A stretch of 64,000 nucleotides of DNA from Torymus aiolomorphi (Eukaryota > Arthropoda > Insecta > Hymenoptera > Torymidae): the NCBI GenBank assembly GCA_036365515.1, contig CM070873.1, positions 29,308,085-29,372,084 on the forward strand, written 5' to 3'. Shown here piece after piece: positions 1 to 12,547 of this stretch (positions are counted from its first letter, which is position 1; every line of letters starts with the position of its first letter). Position numbers and translations under genes: made by a program. A model generated the notes under the pieces. That model was not told the origin of the DNA and made no database searches. It worked only from the letters and a program-made list of their open reading frames with translations.

Positions 1-3000
1 TTTTTCCTATTGGCTCTACGGCTCTAAAACCTTTTCCATTCGATAGAGCGGAAAAAAATAGTCGCGTATAGTGATTGGTGGGATTTAAAAATGGATATTT
101 TGGGGTTTCAAGCGATTTGAAGTCGATTTGGCCCAAATAAACGATGAAATGTAGAACATTTTTCAAAATTTCTCATCTCCGCTAGGTCCTTCGACCCCAA
201 AGGATACTCCATCCACTAGAGCAGGATGATATAGTCGGGTATTGTGACTAGTAGGCTGAGAAAATTGAAATTTGGTATTTTCGAGCGATTTTCAAGGCAT
301 TATATCCCAACAAACGAAGAAAAATTTTTTTCCTCCAAATTTAGCCAAAATTCATATATAGAGGTATTTTGCGCTGCTCTTTCGATTGGCGCTATGATTT
401 TTGCAATATCTCAAAATTTTTGAAAATTATTTTTTTCCTATTGGCTCTACGGCTCTAAAACCTTTTCCATTCGATAGAGCGGAAAAAAATAGTCGCGTAT
501 AGTGATTGGTGGGATTTAAAAATGGATATTTTGGGGTTTCAAGCGATTTGAAGTCGATTTGGCCCAAATAAACGATGAAATGTAGAACATTTTTCAAAAT
601 TTCTCATCTCCGCTAGGTCCTTCGACCCCAAAGGATACTCCATCCACTAGAGCAGGATGATATAGTCGGGTATTGTGACTAGTAGGCTGAGAAAATTGAA
701 ATTTGGTATTTTCGAGCGATTTTCAAGGCATTATATCCCAACAAACGAAGAAAAATTTTTTCCTCCAAATTTAGCCAAAATTCATATATAGAGGTATTTT
801 GCGCTGCTCTTTCGATTGGCGCTATGATTTTTGCAATATCTCAAAATTTTTGAAAATTATTTTTTCCTATTGGCTCTACGGCTCTAAAACCTTTTCCATT
901 CGATAGAGCGGAAAAAAATAGTCGCGTATAGTGATTGGTGGGATTTAAAAATGGATATTTTGGGGTTTCAAGCGATTTGAAGTCGATTTGGCCCAAATAA
1001 ACGATGAAATGTAGAACATTTTTCAAAATTTCTCATCTCCGCTAGGTCCTTCGACCCCAAAGGATACTCCATCCACTAGAGCAGGATGATATAGTCGGGT
1101 ATTGTGACTAGTAGGCTGAGAAAATTGAAATTTGGTATTTTCGAGCGATTTTCAAGGCATTATATCCCAACAAACGAAGAAAAATTTTTTTCCTCCAAAT
1201 TTAGCCAAAATTCATATATAGAGGTATTTTGCGCTGCTCTTTCGATTGGCGCTATGATTTTTGCAATATCTCAAAATTTTTGAAAATTATTTTTTCCTAT
1301 TGGCTCTACGGCTCTAAAACCTTTTCCATTCGATAGAGCGGAAAAAAATAGTCGCGTATAGTGATTGGTGGGATTTAAAAATGGATATTTTGGGGTTTCA
1401 AGCGATTTGAAGTCGATTTGGCCCAAATAAACGATGAAATGTAGAACATTTTTCAAAATTTCTCATCTCCGCTAGGTCCTTCGACCCCAAAGGATACTCC
1501 ATCCACTAGAGCAGGATGATATAGTCGGGTATTGTGACTAGTAGGCTGAGAAAATTGAAATTTGGTATTTTCGAGCGATTTTCAAGGCATTATATCCCAA
1601 CAAACGAAGAAAAATTTTTTTCCTCCAAATTTAGCCAAAATTCATATATAGAGGTATTTTGCGCTGCTCTTTCGATTGGCGCTATGATTTTTGCAATATC
1701 TCAAAATTTTTGAAAATTATTTTTTTCCTATTGGCTCTACGGCTCTAAAACCTTTTCCATTCGATAGAGCGGAAAAAAATAGTCGCGTATAGTGATTGGT
1801 GGGATTTAAAAATGGATATTTTGGGGTTTCAAGCGATTTGAAGTCGATTTGGCCCAAATAAACGATGAAATGTAGAACATTTTTCAAAATTTCTCATCTC
1901 CGCTAGGTCCTTCGACCCCAAAGGATACTCCATCCACTAGAGCAGGATGATATAGTCGGGTATTGTGACTAGTAGGCTGAGAAAATTGAAATTTGGTATT
2001 TTCGAGCGATTTTCAAGGCATTATATCCCAACAAACGAAGAAAAATTTTTTTCCTCCAAATTTAGCCAAAATTCATATATAGAGGTATTTTGCGCTGCTC
2101 TTTCGATTGGCGCTATGATTTTTGCAATATCTCAAAATTTTTGAAAATTATTTTTTCCTATTGGCTCTACGGCTCTAAAACCTTTTCCATTCGATAGAGC
2201 GGAAAAAAATAGTCGCGTATAGTGATTGGTGGGATTTAAAAATGGATATTTTGGGGTTTCAAGCGATTTGAAGTCGATTTGGCCCAAATAAACGATGAAA
2301 TGTAGAACATTTTTCAAAATTTCTCATCTCCGCTAGGTCCTTCGACCCCAAAGGATACTCCATCCACTAGAGCAGGATGATATAGTCGGGTATTGTGACT
2401 AGTAGGCTGAGAAAATTGAAATTTGGTATTTTCGAGCGATTTTCAAGGCATTATATCCCAACAAACGAAGAAAATTTTTTTCCTCCAAATTTAGCCAAAA
2501 TTCATATATAGAGGTATTTTGCGCTGCTCTTTCGATTGGCGCTATGATTTTTGCAATATCTCAAAATTTTTGAAAATTATTTTTTCCTATTGGCTCTACG
2601 GCCTAAAACCTTTTCCATTCGATAGAGCGGAAAAAAATAGTCGCGTATAGTGATTGGTGGGATTTAAAAATGGATATTTTGGGGTTTCAAGCGATTTGAA
2701 GTCGATTTGGCCCAAATAAACGATGAAATGTAGAACATTTTTCAAAATTTCTCATCTCCGCTAGGTCCTTCGACCCCAAAGGATACTCCATCCACTAGAG
2801 CAGGATGATATAGTCGGGTATTGTGACTAGTAGGCTGAGAAAATTGAAATTTGGTATTTTCGAGCGATTTTCAAGGCATTATATCCCAACAAACGAAGAA
2901 AAATTTTTTCCTCCAAATTTAGCCAAAATTCATATATAGAGGTATTTTGCGCTGCTCTTTCGATTGGCGCTATGATTTTTGCAATATCTCAAAATTTTTG

Positions 3001-6000
3001 AAAATTATTTTTTTCCTATTGGCTCTACGGCTCTAAAACCTTTTCCATTCGATAGAGCGGAAAAAAATAGTCGCGTATAGTGATTGGTGGGATTTAAAAA
3101 TGGATATTTTGGGGTTTCAAGCGATTTGAAGTCGATTTGGCCCAAATAAACGATGAAATGTAGAACATTTTTCAAAATTTCTCATCTCCGCTAGGTCCTT
3201 CGACCCCAAAGGATACTCCATCCACTAGAGCAGGATGATATAGTCGGGTATTGTGACTAGTAGGCTGAGAAAATTGAAATTTGGTATTTTCGAGCGATTT
3301 TCAAGGCATTATATCCCAACAAACGAAGAAAAATTTTTTTCCTCCAAATTTAGCCAAAATTCATATATAGAGGTATTTTGCGCTGCTTTCGATTGGCGCT
3401 ATGATTTTTGCAATATCTCAAAATTTTTGAAAATTATTTTTTCCTATTGGCTCTACGGCTCTAAAACCTTTTCCATTCGATAGAGCGGAAAAAAATAGTC
3501 GCGTATAGTGATTGGTGGGATTTAAAAATGGATATTTTGGGGTTTCAAGCGATTTGAAGTCGATTTGGCCCAAATAAACGATGAAATGTAGAACATTTTT
3601 CAAAATTTCTCATCTCCGCTAGGTCCTTCGACCCCAAAGGATACTCCATCCACTAGAGCAGGATGATATAGTCGGGTATTGTGACTAGTAGGCTGAGAAA
3701 ATTGAAATTTGGTATTTTCGAGCGATTTTCAAGGCATTATATCCCAACAAACGAAGAAAAATTTTTTTCCTCCAAATTTAGCCAAAATTCATATATAGAG
3801 GTATTTTGCGCTGCTCTTTCGATTGGCGCTATGATTTTTGCAATATCTCAAAATTTTTGAAAATTATTTTTTCCTATTGGCTCTACGGCTCTAAAACCTT
3901 TTCCATTCGATAGAGCGGAAAAAAATAGTCGCGTATAGTGATTGGTGGGATTTAAAAATGGATATTTTGGGGTTTCAAGCGATTTGAAGTCGATTTGGCC
4001 CAAATAAACGATGAAATGTAGAACATTTTTCAAAATTTCTCATCTCCGCTAGGTCCTTCGACCCCAAAGGATACTCCATCCACTAGAGCAGGATGATATA
4101 GTCGGGTATTGTGACTAGTAGGCTGAGAAAATTGAAATTTGGTATTTTCGAGCGATTTTCAAGGCATTATATCCCAACAAACGAAGAAAAATTTTTTCCT
4201 CCAAATTTAGCCAAAATTCATATATAGAGGTATTTTGCGCTGCTCTTTCGATTGGCGCTATGATTTTTGCAATATCTCAAAATTTTTGAAAATTATTTTT
4301 TCCTATTGGCTCTACGGCTCTAAAACCTTTTCCATTCGATAGAGCGGAAAAAAATAGTCGCGTATAGTGATTGGTGGGATTTAAAAATGGATATTTTGGG
4401 GTTTCAAGCGATTTGAAGTCGATTTGGCCCAAATAAACGATGAAATGTAGAACATTTTTCAAAATTTCTCATCTCCGCTAGGTCCTTCGACCCCAAAGGA
4501 TACTCCATCCACTAGAGCAGGATGATATAGTCGGGTATTGTGACTAGTAGGCTGAGAAAATTGAAATTTGGTATTTTCGAGCGATTTTCAAGGCATTATA
4601 TCCCAACAAACGAAGAAAATCTTTTTACCTCAAAATTTAGACAAAATTCATATCTAGGGGTATTTTGCGCTGGTGTTTCGATTGACGCTATGATTTTTGC
4701 AATATCTCAAAATTTTTGAAAATTTTTTTTCCTATTGGCTCTACGGCTCTAAAACCTTTTCCATTCGATAGAGCGGAAAAAAATAGTCGCGTATAGTGAT
4801 TGGTGGGATTTAAAAATGGATATTTTGGGGTTTCAAGCGATTTGAAGTCGATTTGGCCCAAATAAACGATGAAATGTAGAACATTTTTCAAAATTTCTCA
4901 TCTCCGCTAGGTCCTTCGACCCCAAAGGATACTCCATCCACTAGAGCAGGATGATATAGTCGGGTATTGTGACTAGTAGGCTGAGAAAATTGAAATTTGG
5001 TATTTTCGAGCGATTTTCAAGGCATTATATCCCAACAAACGAAGAAAAATTTTTTTCCTCCAAATTTAGCCAAAATTCATATATAGAGGTATTTTGCGCT
5101 GCTCTTTCGATTGGCGCTATGATTTTTGCAATATCTCAAAATTTTTGAAAATTATTTTTTTCCTATTGGCTCTACGGCTCTAAAACCTTTTCCATTCGAT
5201 AGAGCGGAAAAAAATAGTCGCGTATAGTGATTGGTGGGATTTAAAAATGGATATTTTGGGGTTTCAAGCGATTTGAAGTCGATTTGGCCCAAATAAACGA
5301 TGAAATGTAGAACATTTTTCAAAATTTCTCATCTCCGCTAGGTCCTTCGACCCCAAAGGATACTCCATCCACTAGAGCAGGATGATATAGTCGGGTATTG
5401 TGACTAGTAGGCTGAGAAAATTGAAATTTGGTATTTTCGAGCGATTTTCAAGGCATTATATCCCAACAAACGAAGAAAAATTTTTTTCCTCCAAATTTAG
5501 CCAAAATTCATATATAGAGGTATTTTGCGCTGCTCTTTCGATTGGCGCTATGATTTTTGCAATATCTCAAAATTTTTGAAAATTATTTTTTCCTATTGGC
5601 TCTACGGCTCTAAAACCTTTTCCATTCGATAGAGCGGAAAAAAATAGTCGCGTATAGTGATTGGTGGGATTTAAAAATGGATATTTTGGGGTTTCAAGCG
5701 ATTTGAAGTCGATTTGGCCCAAATAAACGATGAAATGTAGAACATTTTTCAAAATTTCTCATCTCCGCTAGGTCCTTCGACCCCAAAGGATACTCCATCC
5801 ACTAGAGCAGGATGATATAGTCGGGTATTGTGACTAGTAGGCTGAGAAAATTGAAATTTGGTATTTTCGAGCGATTTTCAAGGCATTATATCCCAACAAA
5901 CGAAGAAAAATTTTTTTCCTCCAAATTTAGCCAAAATTCATATATAGAGGTATTTTGCGCTGCTCTTTCGATTGGCGCTATGATTTTTGCAATATCTCAA

Positions 6001-7515
6001 AATTTTTGAAAATTATTTTTTCCTATTGGCTCTACGGCTCTAAAACCTTTTCCATTCGATAGAGCGGAAAAAAATAGTCGCGTATAGTGATTGGTGGGAT
6101 TTAAAAATGGATATTTTGGGGTTTCAAGCGATTTGAAGTCGATTTGGCCCAAATAAACGATGAAATGTAGAACATTTTTCAAAATTTCTCATCTCCGCTA
6201 GGTCCTTCGACCCCAAAGGATACTCCATCCACTAGAGCAGGATGATATAGTCGGGTATTGTGACTAGTAGGCTGAGAAAATTGAAATTTGGTATTTTCGA
6301 GCGATTTTCAAGGCATTATATCCCAACAAACGAAGAAAAATTTTTTTCCTCCAAATTTAGCCAAAATTCATATATAGAGGTATTTTTTGCTGCTCTTTCG
6401 ATTGGCGCTATGATTTTTGCAATATGTCAAAATTTTTGAAAATTTTTTTTTCCTATTGGCTCTACGGCTCTAAAACCTTTTCCATTCGATAGAGCGGAAA
6501 AAAATAGTCGCGTATAGTGATTGGTGGGATTTAAAAATGGATATTTTGGGGTTTCAAGCGATTTGAAGTCGATTTGGCCCAAATAAACGATGAAATGTAG
6601 AACATTTTTCAAAATTTCTCATCTCCGCTAGGTCCTTCGACCCCAAAGGATACTCCATCCACTAGAGCAGGATGATATAGTCGGGTATTGTGACTAGTAG
6701 GCTGAGAAAATTGAAATTTGGTATTTTCGAGCGATTTTCAAGGCATTATATCCCAACAAACGAAGAAAAATTTTTTCCTCCAAATTTAGCCAAAATTCAT
6801 ATATAGAGGTATTTTGCGCTGCTCTTTCGATTGGCGTATTGGCTCTACGGCTCTAAAACCTTTTCCATTCGATAGAGCGGAAAAAAATAGTCGCGTATAG
6901 TGATTGGTGGGATTTAAAAATGGATATTTTGGGGTTTCAAGCGATTTGAAGTCGATTTGGCCCAAATAAACGATGAAATGTAGAACATTTTTCAAAATTT
7001 CTCATCTCCGCTAGGTCCTTCGACCCCAAAGGATACTCCATCCACTAGAGCAGGATGATATAGTCGGGTATTGTGACTAGTAGGCTGAGAAAATTGAAAT
7101 TTGGTATTTTCGAGCGATTTTCAAGGCATTATATCCCAACAAACGAAGAAAAATTTTTTTCCTCCAAATTTAGCCAAAATTCATATATAGGGGTATTTTG
7201 CGCTGCTCTTTCGATTGGCGCTATGATTTTTGCAATATCTCAAAATTTTTGAAAATTATTTTTTTCCTATTGGCTCTACGGCCCTAAAACCTTTTCCATT
7301 CGATAGAGCGGAAAAAAATAGTCGCGTATAGTGATTGGTGGGATTTAAAAATGGATATTTTGGGGTTTCAAGCGATTTGAAGTCGATTTGGCCCAAATAA
7401 ACGATGAAATGTAGAACATTTTTCAAAATTTCTCATCTCCGCTAGGTCCTTCGACCCCAAAGGATACTCCATCCACTAGAGCAGGATGATATAGTCGGGT
7501 ATTGTGACTAGTAGG
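1..7515. repeat. Satellite array A, ~430-bp unit, about 17.5 copies
   Basis: The same ~430-bp unit recurs head to tail. The landmark GATAGAGCGG appears at about 42, 472, 902, 1332, 1763, 2193 and so on to 7301. Copies differ mostly in homopolymer length, with one more divergent stretch near 4615-4725 and one unit shortened by a deletion near 6835. The array is cut by the window start and ends abruptly near 7515. Each unit has two diverged halves, so it is an old dimer. A 61-residue minus-strand frame recurs in the units but carries no protein-like signal. Confidence 0.97.
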
Positions 7516-7800
7516 TTATATCCCAATAACCTTTAGTCACTTGGGTTATTGGGTTATTGAAAAATATAAAAAATTACCGACTGATGGTAAGGACGATTCC
7601 TGCTTGACCGACTGATGGTAAGTTATCGACCTTCTGCTTGACCGACTGATGGTAAGTTACCGACATTCTGTTTTACCGACTGATGGTAAGTTATCGACAT
7701 TCTGTTTTACCGACTAATGGTAACGTGGATACCTACCTTACCATCGGTCGGTAAAACAGGGTGTCGGTAAGTTGGGTTATTGGGTTATAGGGTTATTGAG
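7516..7800. repeat. Minisatellite with inverted copy, flanked by TTATTGGG motifs
   Basis: Four direct copies of ACCGACTRATGGTAA lie at about 7600-7730, followed by an inverted copy at about 7737-7770, so the stretch can fold back. It is bracketed by telomere-like runs: GGGTTATTGGGTTATTG at about 7543-7559, and two to three TTATTGGG/TTATAGGG units at about 7773-7797. A reverse-oriented CCCAATAA lies at about 7525. It sits exactly at the edge of satellite A. Confidence 0.8.
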
Positions 7801-8215
7801 GTCTGATGCGTGGCCTTTTCCTCCCCCGTCGCCCCTACCCTACCCCCATCCCCCGGATTGCGGGGATTAATTTTTATTAGAAAAAATAAAAGACGGCACT
7901 AAATAAAGACGATAAATACTATATAGAGACTATAAAGACACTTATAAAGACGATAAAGACTATAAAGACTATACATAAAGACGAAAAGACTAGTCACTAT
8001 AAAGACTTAGAAAGACAATAAAGACTAAAGACTATTATATAAAAACGAAAAGACTAGAGACTATAAAGACAAAAACTGTAAAGACATATAGACATAAATA
8101 CTTTCATGACTAAAGACAATAAAAAAGACCGAAGATAATAAGAGTACTGAAGACACGATTATAAAAGACAAATAATTACACAATAGATAAAAGACATAAA
8201 CGGTAAGCACTTACA
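7801..8215. repeat. C-rich patch, then degenerate ATAAAGAC simple repeat
   Basis: A short C/G-rich stretch at 7806-7870 is followed by about 330 bp of degenerate (ATAAAGAC)n. No gene is visible. Confidence 0.8.
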
Positions 8216-8299
8216 AAAAGTCAAACTTCAGAAACGAGTATCCATCAGACACGTCTGATATGTATCTAACTTCTTATGATCATAAATATCGGGGAGAAC

Positions 8300-8507
8300 G
8301 GTGAAGAGGTATTTAGCATTATTTTCTGGCAAATCATTCACATTAATTATTTCAAATAATTCTCCACCTTCCATATCTTGCTGCTACAAGATGTGTCTAT
8401 ATGAATATACACACATGCTGTAACAACAAGTTGTGGAAGGTGGAGAATTATTTGAAAGAATTTAGCTGAACGATTTGCCAGAAAATAATGCTAAACCCCA
8501 TTTCACC
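8300..8507. repeat. Fold-back element, copy 1 (~208 bp)
   Basis: Both ends carry GGTGAA followed by a 20-bp inverted match (TTAGCATTATTTTCTGGCAA). A second arm pair (ATTCTCCACCTTCC and its complement) surrounds a short centre, so nearly the whole element can form one hairpin. A second copy lies at 12345-12547. A non-autonomous MITE/fold-back is likely; the family is not recognised. Confidence 0.8.
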
Positions 8508-8690
8508 TTGCTTCTCTCCGATGTTTGACAAAAAAAAAATTCAAAAAATTGTAAAATCCGATCTGATACTTCGTTGGGGATTATCGAGTAGAATGAAATC
8601 ACCAAAATCACACAAAAAATCACCTAAAATCACTAAAAATCTAAAATCATATAAATCACCAATTGCATCATAGCAATGTATTATCGGAAT
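8508..8690. repeat. Flank shared with the second fold-back copy, AATCAC-type repeat
   Basis: The sequence after the fold-back (around TCCGATCTGATACTTCGTTG) recurs after the second copy near 12547-12660. The hairpin was therefore duplicated with its surroundings rather than inserted twice. Confidence 0.7.
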
Positions 8691-10060
8691 TTCGGATGAA
8701 ACGAACGGACAGTTACAGAGAAAAAATGTCAAAGTTCAAACAACCATTATGGGGAAAAGTTCCGTATCTCGAAAAATTACGAAGCAAATTACCCAGATAA
8801 ATTCCAGAGGATAGTAGACATCGATAGCAATATATCCTCGGAATTTCAGGACGAACGAACGGGCAATTACCGAGAAAAAAAATGTCAAAGTTCAAACAAC
8901 CAATATCGTGAAAAGTGCCGTATCTCGGTAAATTTCGAAGGTAATTTCCCAGATAAATTCGAGAGGGTAGGGGACATCCATGGCAATGTATCCTCGGAAT
9001 TTCGGATCCAACGTACGGGCGGTTACCTAGAAAAGAAATGTCAAAGTTCAAACAACCAATATTGGGAAAAGTTCCGTATCTCCGTAAATTTCGAATCAAA
9101 TTTCCTAGGTAAATTCGAGAGAGTAGGGGATATACATGGCAATGTATCCTCGGAATTTCAGGTCGAACGAACGTGCCGTTACCGAGAAAAAAATGTCAAA
9201 CTTCGGAAACGAGTATCGGGAAAAGTTCCCTATCTCGGTAAATTTCGAAGCAAATGTCCCAGGTAAATTCGACAGGGTAGGGGACATCCATGGCAATGTA
9301 TCCTCTGAATTTCGAGTCCAACGAACGGACGGTTACCGAGAAAAAAAATGTGAAACTTCGGAAGCGAGTATCGGGAAAAGTTCCGTATCTCGATAAATTT
9401 CGAAGCAAATTTCCCAGGTAAATTCGACAGGGTAGGGGACATCCACGGCAATGTATCCTCTGAATTTCGGGTCCAACGAATGGGCGGTTACCGAGAAAAA
9501 ATATGTCAAAGTTCAAACAACCAATATCGGGAAAACTTCCGTATCTCGGTAAATTTCGAAGAAAATTTCCCAGGTAAATTCGACGGGGTAGGGGACATCC
9601 ACGGCAATGTATCCTCGGAATTTCAAGTTGATCGGACGTGCCGTTACCGAGAAAAAAATGTGAAACTTCGGAAACGAGTATCGGGAAAAGTTCGTCTCCG
9701 TAAATTTCGAAGCAAATTTCCCAGGCAAATTCAAGACGCTAGGGGACATCGATAGCCATGTATCCTCGGAATTTCGGATCCAACGTACGGGCGGTTACCT
9801 AGAAAAGAAATGTCAAAGTTCAAACAACCAATATTGGGAAAAGTTCCGTATCTCCGTAAATTTCGAATCAAATTTCCTAGGTAAATTCGAGAGAGTAGGG
9901 GATATCCATGTCAATGTATCCTCGGAACTTAAGGTCCAACGAACGGGCCGTTACCGAGAAAAAAAATATCAAACTTCGGAAACGAGTATTGGGGGGGAAA
10001 AGCTTCGTATTTCTGTAAATTTCGAAGCAAATTTCCCAGGTAAATTCGTGAGGGCGTAGA
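8691..10060. repeat. Satellite B, ~152-bp unit, first block (about 9 units)
   Basis: The landmark GGCAATGTATCCTC recurs roughly every 152 bp (about 8974, 9131, 9287, 9440, 9600). Each unit also carries TTACCGAGAAAAAAATGTC and GGGAAAAGTTCCGTATCTC. Divergence between units is clearly higher than in satellite A. Short reading frames in both strands simply follow the repeat. The block is cut by a LINE fragment at about 10060. Confidence 0.93.
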
Positions 10061-10482
10061 TTAGATTAGATTATATAGCTTTATCTGTACATTATGTTGT
10101 ACAAGTTAAATAAAGAGTAATATATATAAGTATCCAGAAGGCGTTGTTCTGGGATATTGACAGATTTTCTTAGGGTCAGTCTACAATGGAAAAGTGTCTT
10201 ATAATGGAAAACATTGTAGAATATACTTGACTAAAGAAATAATGGCCCTCAGGTTATTGTCTTTCGCAGCAACGCCTGCGGCGCCCGCTTTACTACCGAA
10301 AAAACGGAAAAAAGATACGTAAAACTTATTAAAGAAATAATATCTCTATAGCAAGAACGACCTTGGGTGAGCCCGGAAGCATGCGCTACGGATAGAATTC
10401 TTCTAGGACGTCCCAGAAAGATGCCGAAAGCCGAGAAGCATGCGTTACGTGTATGGATCCGACCCAGAAGGTTGCGATATGG

Positions 10483-10528
<46 letters not shown>

Positions 10529-10906
10529 TTACAAGTTTTAAGTTTAACGCAAGCAAAAATACGGAGTACATGGAGCAAACATTTTACAATATATAAATAA
10601 GTCTTACGCAAGGCAAAATATAGTTTTAGAGGAGCCAAGTATAAAGTTAAAGAAGCATAAACAGTGTGAGAGAAGCTAAATACAGTTAATTGCTCAGACA
10701 GAATATAATTGCATAAATGGATTCATGGAGATGATAATGATGATAAAGTCGTGATTTGAAGCGAGGGATGGAGATGATATCGCGAAGGTGAGGTGGTAAG
10801 GAGTTCCACAGATACGCCGAGCTGATGTGAAATGACCTTTTCAGTGTCTCTGTTTGACAGCTTGAGATGTCTAAGGCTGCTACCGCCGCCTCATTACGGT
10901 AGGGTA
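10061..10906 (-). mobile_element. 5'-truncated non-LTR retrotransposon (LINE) 3' end
   Basis: On the minus strand, 10686-10900 encodes the C-terminal end of a LINE reverse-transcriptase ORF: the peptide around KRSFHISSAYLWNSLPPHLR matches the W-N-x-L-P-P motif typical of CR1/Jockey/L2-like ORF2 tails. About 600 bp of 3' UTR follows and ends in a short ATCTA-type tail at about 10061-10078. Both junctions fall in satellite B, and the first six codons of the open frame are satellite sequence, so the element is truncated at its 5' end. The UTR also contains a (TA)n tract (about 10484-10526) and the dispersed hairpin listed next. Confidence 0.7.
10210..10350 (+). repeat. Dispersed hairpin repeat, copy 1
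   Basis: The sequence begins TTGACTAAAGAAATAATG and contains a small GC-rich stem-loop (CGCAG / CTGCG). It ends with a second AAAGAAATAAT. Related copies lie at 37548-37655 (same strand) and 11820-11886 (opposite strand). The family is not recognised. Confidence 0.7.
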
Positions 10907-11520
10907 CATCCAAAGAGACACCGGTGGCAACGTATCCTCAAATTTCAGCTCGATCGGACGGATAGTTACGGAGAAAAAAAATATCAAATTTCCGAAAGAA
11001 ACAACGAGTATCGGAAAACGTTCCGTATCGGAAAATAATAATTTTGAAGCAAATTTCCCTGGTAAATTCGAGAGGGTAGGGAACATCGATAGCAATATAC
11101 TCTCAAAAGTTCAGCCCGATCGAGTGGGCAGTTACCAAGAAAAAAAATGTAAGATTTGACGACAATGAACGAGTATCCGAAAAAGGTCCGTATCTAAAAA
11201 AATTTCAAAGCAAATTTCGCAGGTAAATTCGAGCGGATAGCGGACATCAGCGGCAATGTATCCTCCAAATTTCAGCCCAATCGAACGGATAGTTGACGAA
11301 AAAAAAATAAATGTCAAAGTTAACAACAACACAACAACAACAACAACAACAATCACAACAACAACAACACCACGAACACCACCACCACCACCACCACCAC
11401 ATCGATTACAAATTCTTCCAGTAATTTCAAGCGGGTATGGGACATCGGTAGCCATGTATCCTCACAATTTCATCCCGATCGAAAAAAAATCTTCGGCAAA
11501 GTTTCAGCAACGTTTTCACT
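10905..11520. repeat. Satellite B remnants with CAA/CCA microsatellite
   Basis: Diverged satellite B units resume directly after the LINE (GTAGGGTACATCC, then TATCCTC). They run to about 11510, interrupted by a (CAA)n/(CCA)n tract at about 11320-11402. Confidence 0.85.
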
Positions 11521-11521
11521 T

Positions 11522-11638
<117 letters not shown>

Positions 11639-11819
11639 CATCTGGGACGCATTTTGAGGATTATATAAGTCATATATACCGAATTTTGAGGATTTTGTAG
11701 GCATTTTGAGGAGGCTCCTCAAAAGTCCAAAGCACTCGAGAGGCATTTTGAGGATTTTTCAGCGGTTTCCACAATAGTGTGTTAATACATCGATTTCGGA
11801 AATTCCGTGATATTTTTCT

Positions 11820-11886
11820 GTAAAAGCGGGCGCCGCAGGCGTCGTGGTGTTAGTCAATAACCTTAGGGTCATTATTTCTTTAGTCA
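11820..11886 (-). repeat. Dispersed hairpin repeat, copy 2 (inverted)
   Basis: Reverse complement of the start of the repeats at 10210 and 37548. It includes the GC-rich stem (GGGCGCCGCAGGCGTCG) and ends in CTTTAGTCA. Together with the 10210 copy it forms inverted ends about 1.68 kb apart; no target duplication was seen. Confidence 0.7.
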
Positions 11887-11889
11887 CGC

Positions 11890-12182
11890 GCTTGTTTATT
11901 GGTTGTTTATAACAATGTTTATATTTGTGTCACCACTATTGTACAAATTCTTTATGAAATCCTCAAAATACCGTATAATGATATTTATATATATATATGT
12001 ATATATTTTTTGTTTATTTATTTTTTTTTTTTTTGATAGTTTTATCGTTATCTTTTTGTTTTGTTTCTATTATTTTTTTATTTACTATATATATATATTT
12101 ATTTATTTTCTAACATTATTTATTTCATTTTTTATGTTTTCATATGTAATTTTTTTTTTTTTTTAATTAATCTTTTTTTTTC
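11890..12182. repeat. T-rich low-complexity tract
   Basis: About 290 bp of T/A-rich sequence with TATA and T(n) runs. No gene; the Phe/Ile-rich frames are compositional. Confidence 0.85.
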
Positions 12183-12300
12183 TGTGCGGGGGGCGGGGCC
12201 CCCCGAACCCCCCGGCGGGGGCTTCGCCCCCTGCACCCCCACCAGGGGCTTCGCCCCTGGACCCCTTCCTGCCCCCCTCACCGCCACCACCACCACCATT
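12183..12300. repeat. GC-rich hairpin cluster
   Basis: A sharp switch from T-rich to extremely GC-rich sequence. At least three short perfect stems are present (GGGGGCTTCGCCCCC, AGGGGCTTCGCCCCT, GGGGCCCC), followed by CCACCACC. No protein is indicated. It is probably the end of an inserted element or an expanded hairpin array. Confidence 0.75.
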
Positions 12301-12344
12301 TGGATGAAAGTTACAATGAAAGTATAAAATTATAGTACCACATC

Positions 12345-12547
12345 ATCTCAATTTAGTATTATTTTCTGGCAAATCATTCACCTCAATGCTTTCAAATAAT
12401 TCTCCACCTTCCACATCTTGCTGCTACAGCATTTGTGTATATTCATATAGACACATGCTGTAGCAACAAGATGTGGACGGTGGAGAATTATTTGAAAGAA
12501 TTTAGCTGAACGATTTGCCAGAAAATAATGCTAAATACCATTTCACC
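12345..12547. repeat. Fold-back element, copy 2
   Basis: Second copy of the 8300-8507 hairpin, with the same arms and the same downstream flank. Arm divergence is a few percent. The centre contains a 13-bp inverted match (ACAGCAT / ATGCTGT region). Confidence 0.8.

Noticed and set aside
841..6995. Repeated 61-residue minus-strand open frame in satellite A
   Set aside because: It follows the satellite period, has no splice or promoter signals, and units with small indels break it. Its conservation reflects recent array homogenisation.
8488..9755. Many 60-130-codon frames in satellite B
   Set aside because: Both strands and several frames are open because the 152-bp unit is poor in stops. The peptides are repeat translations (MDVPYP-type) without domains.
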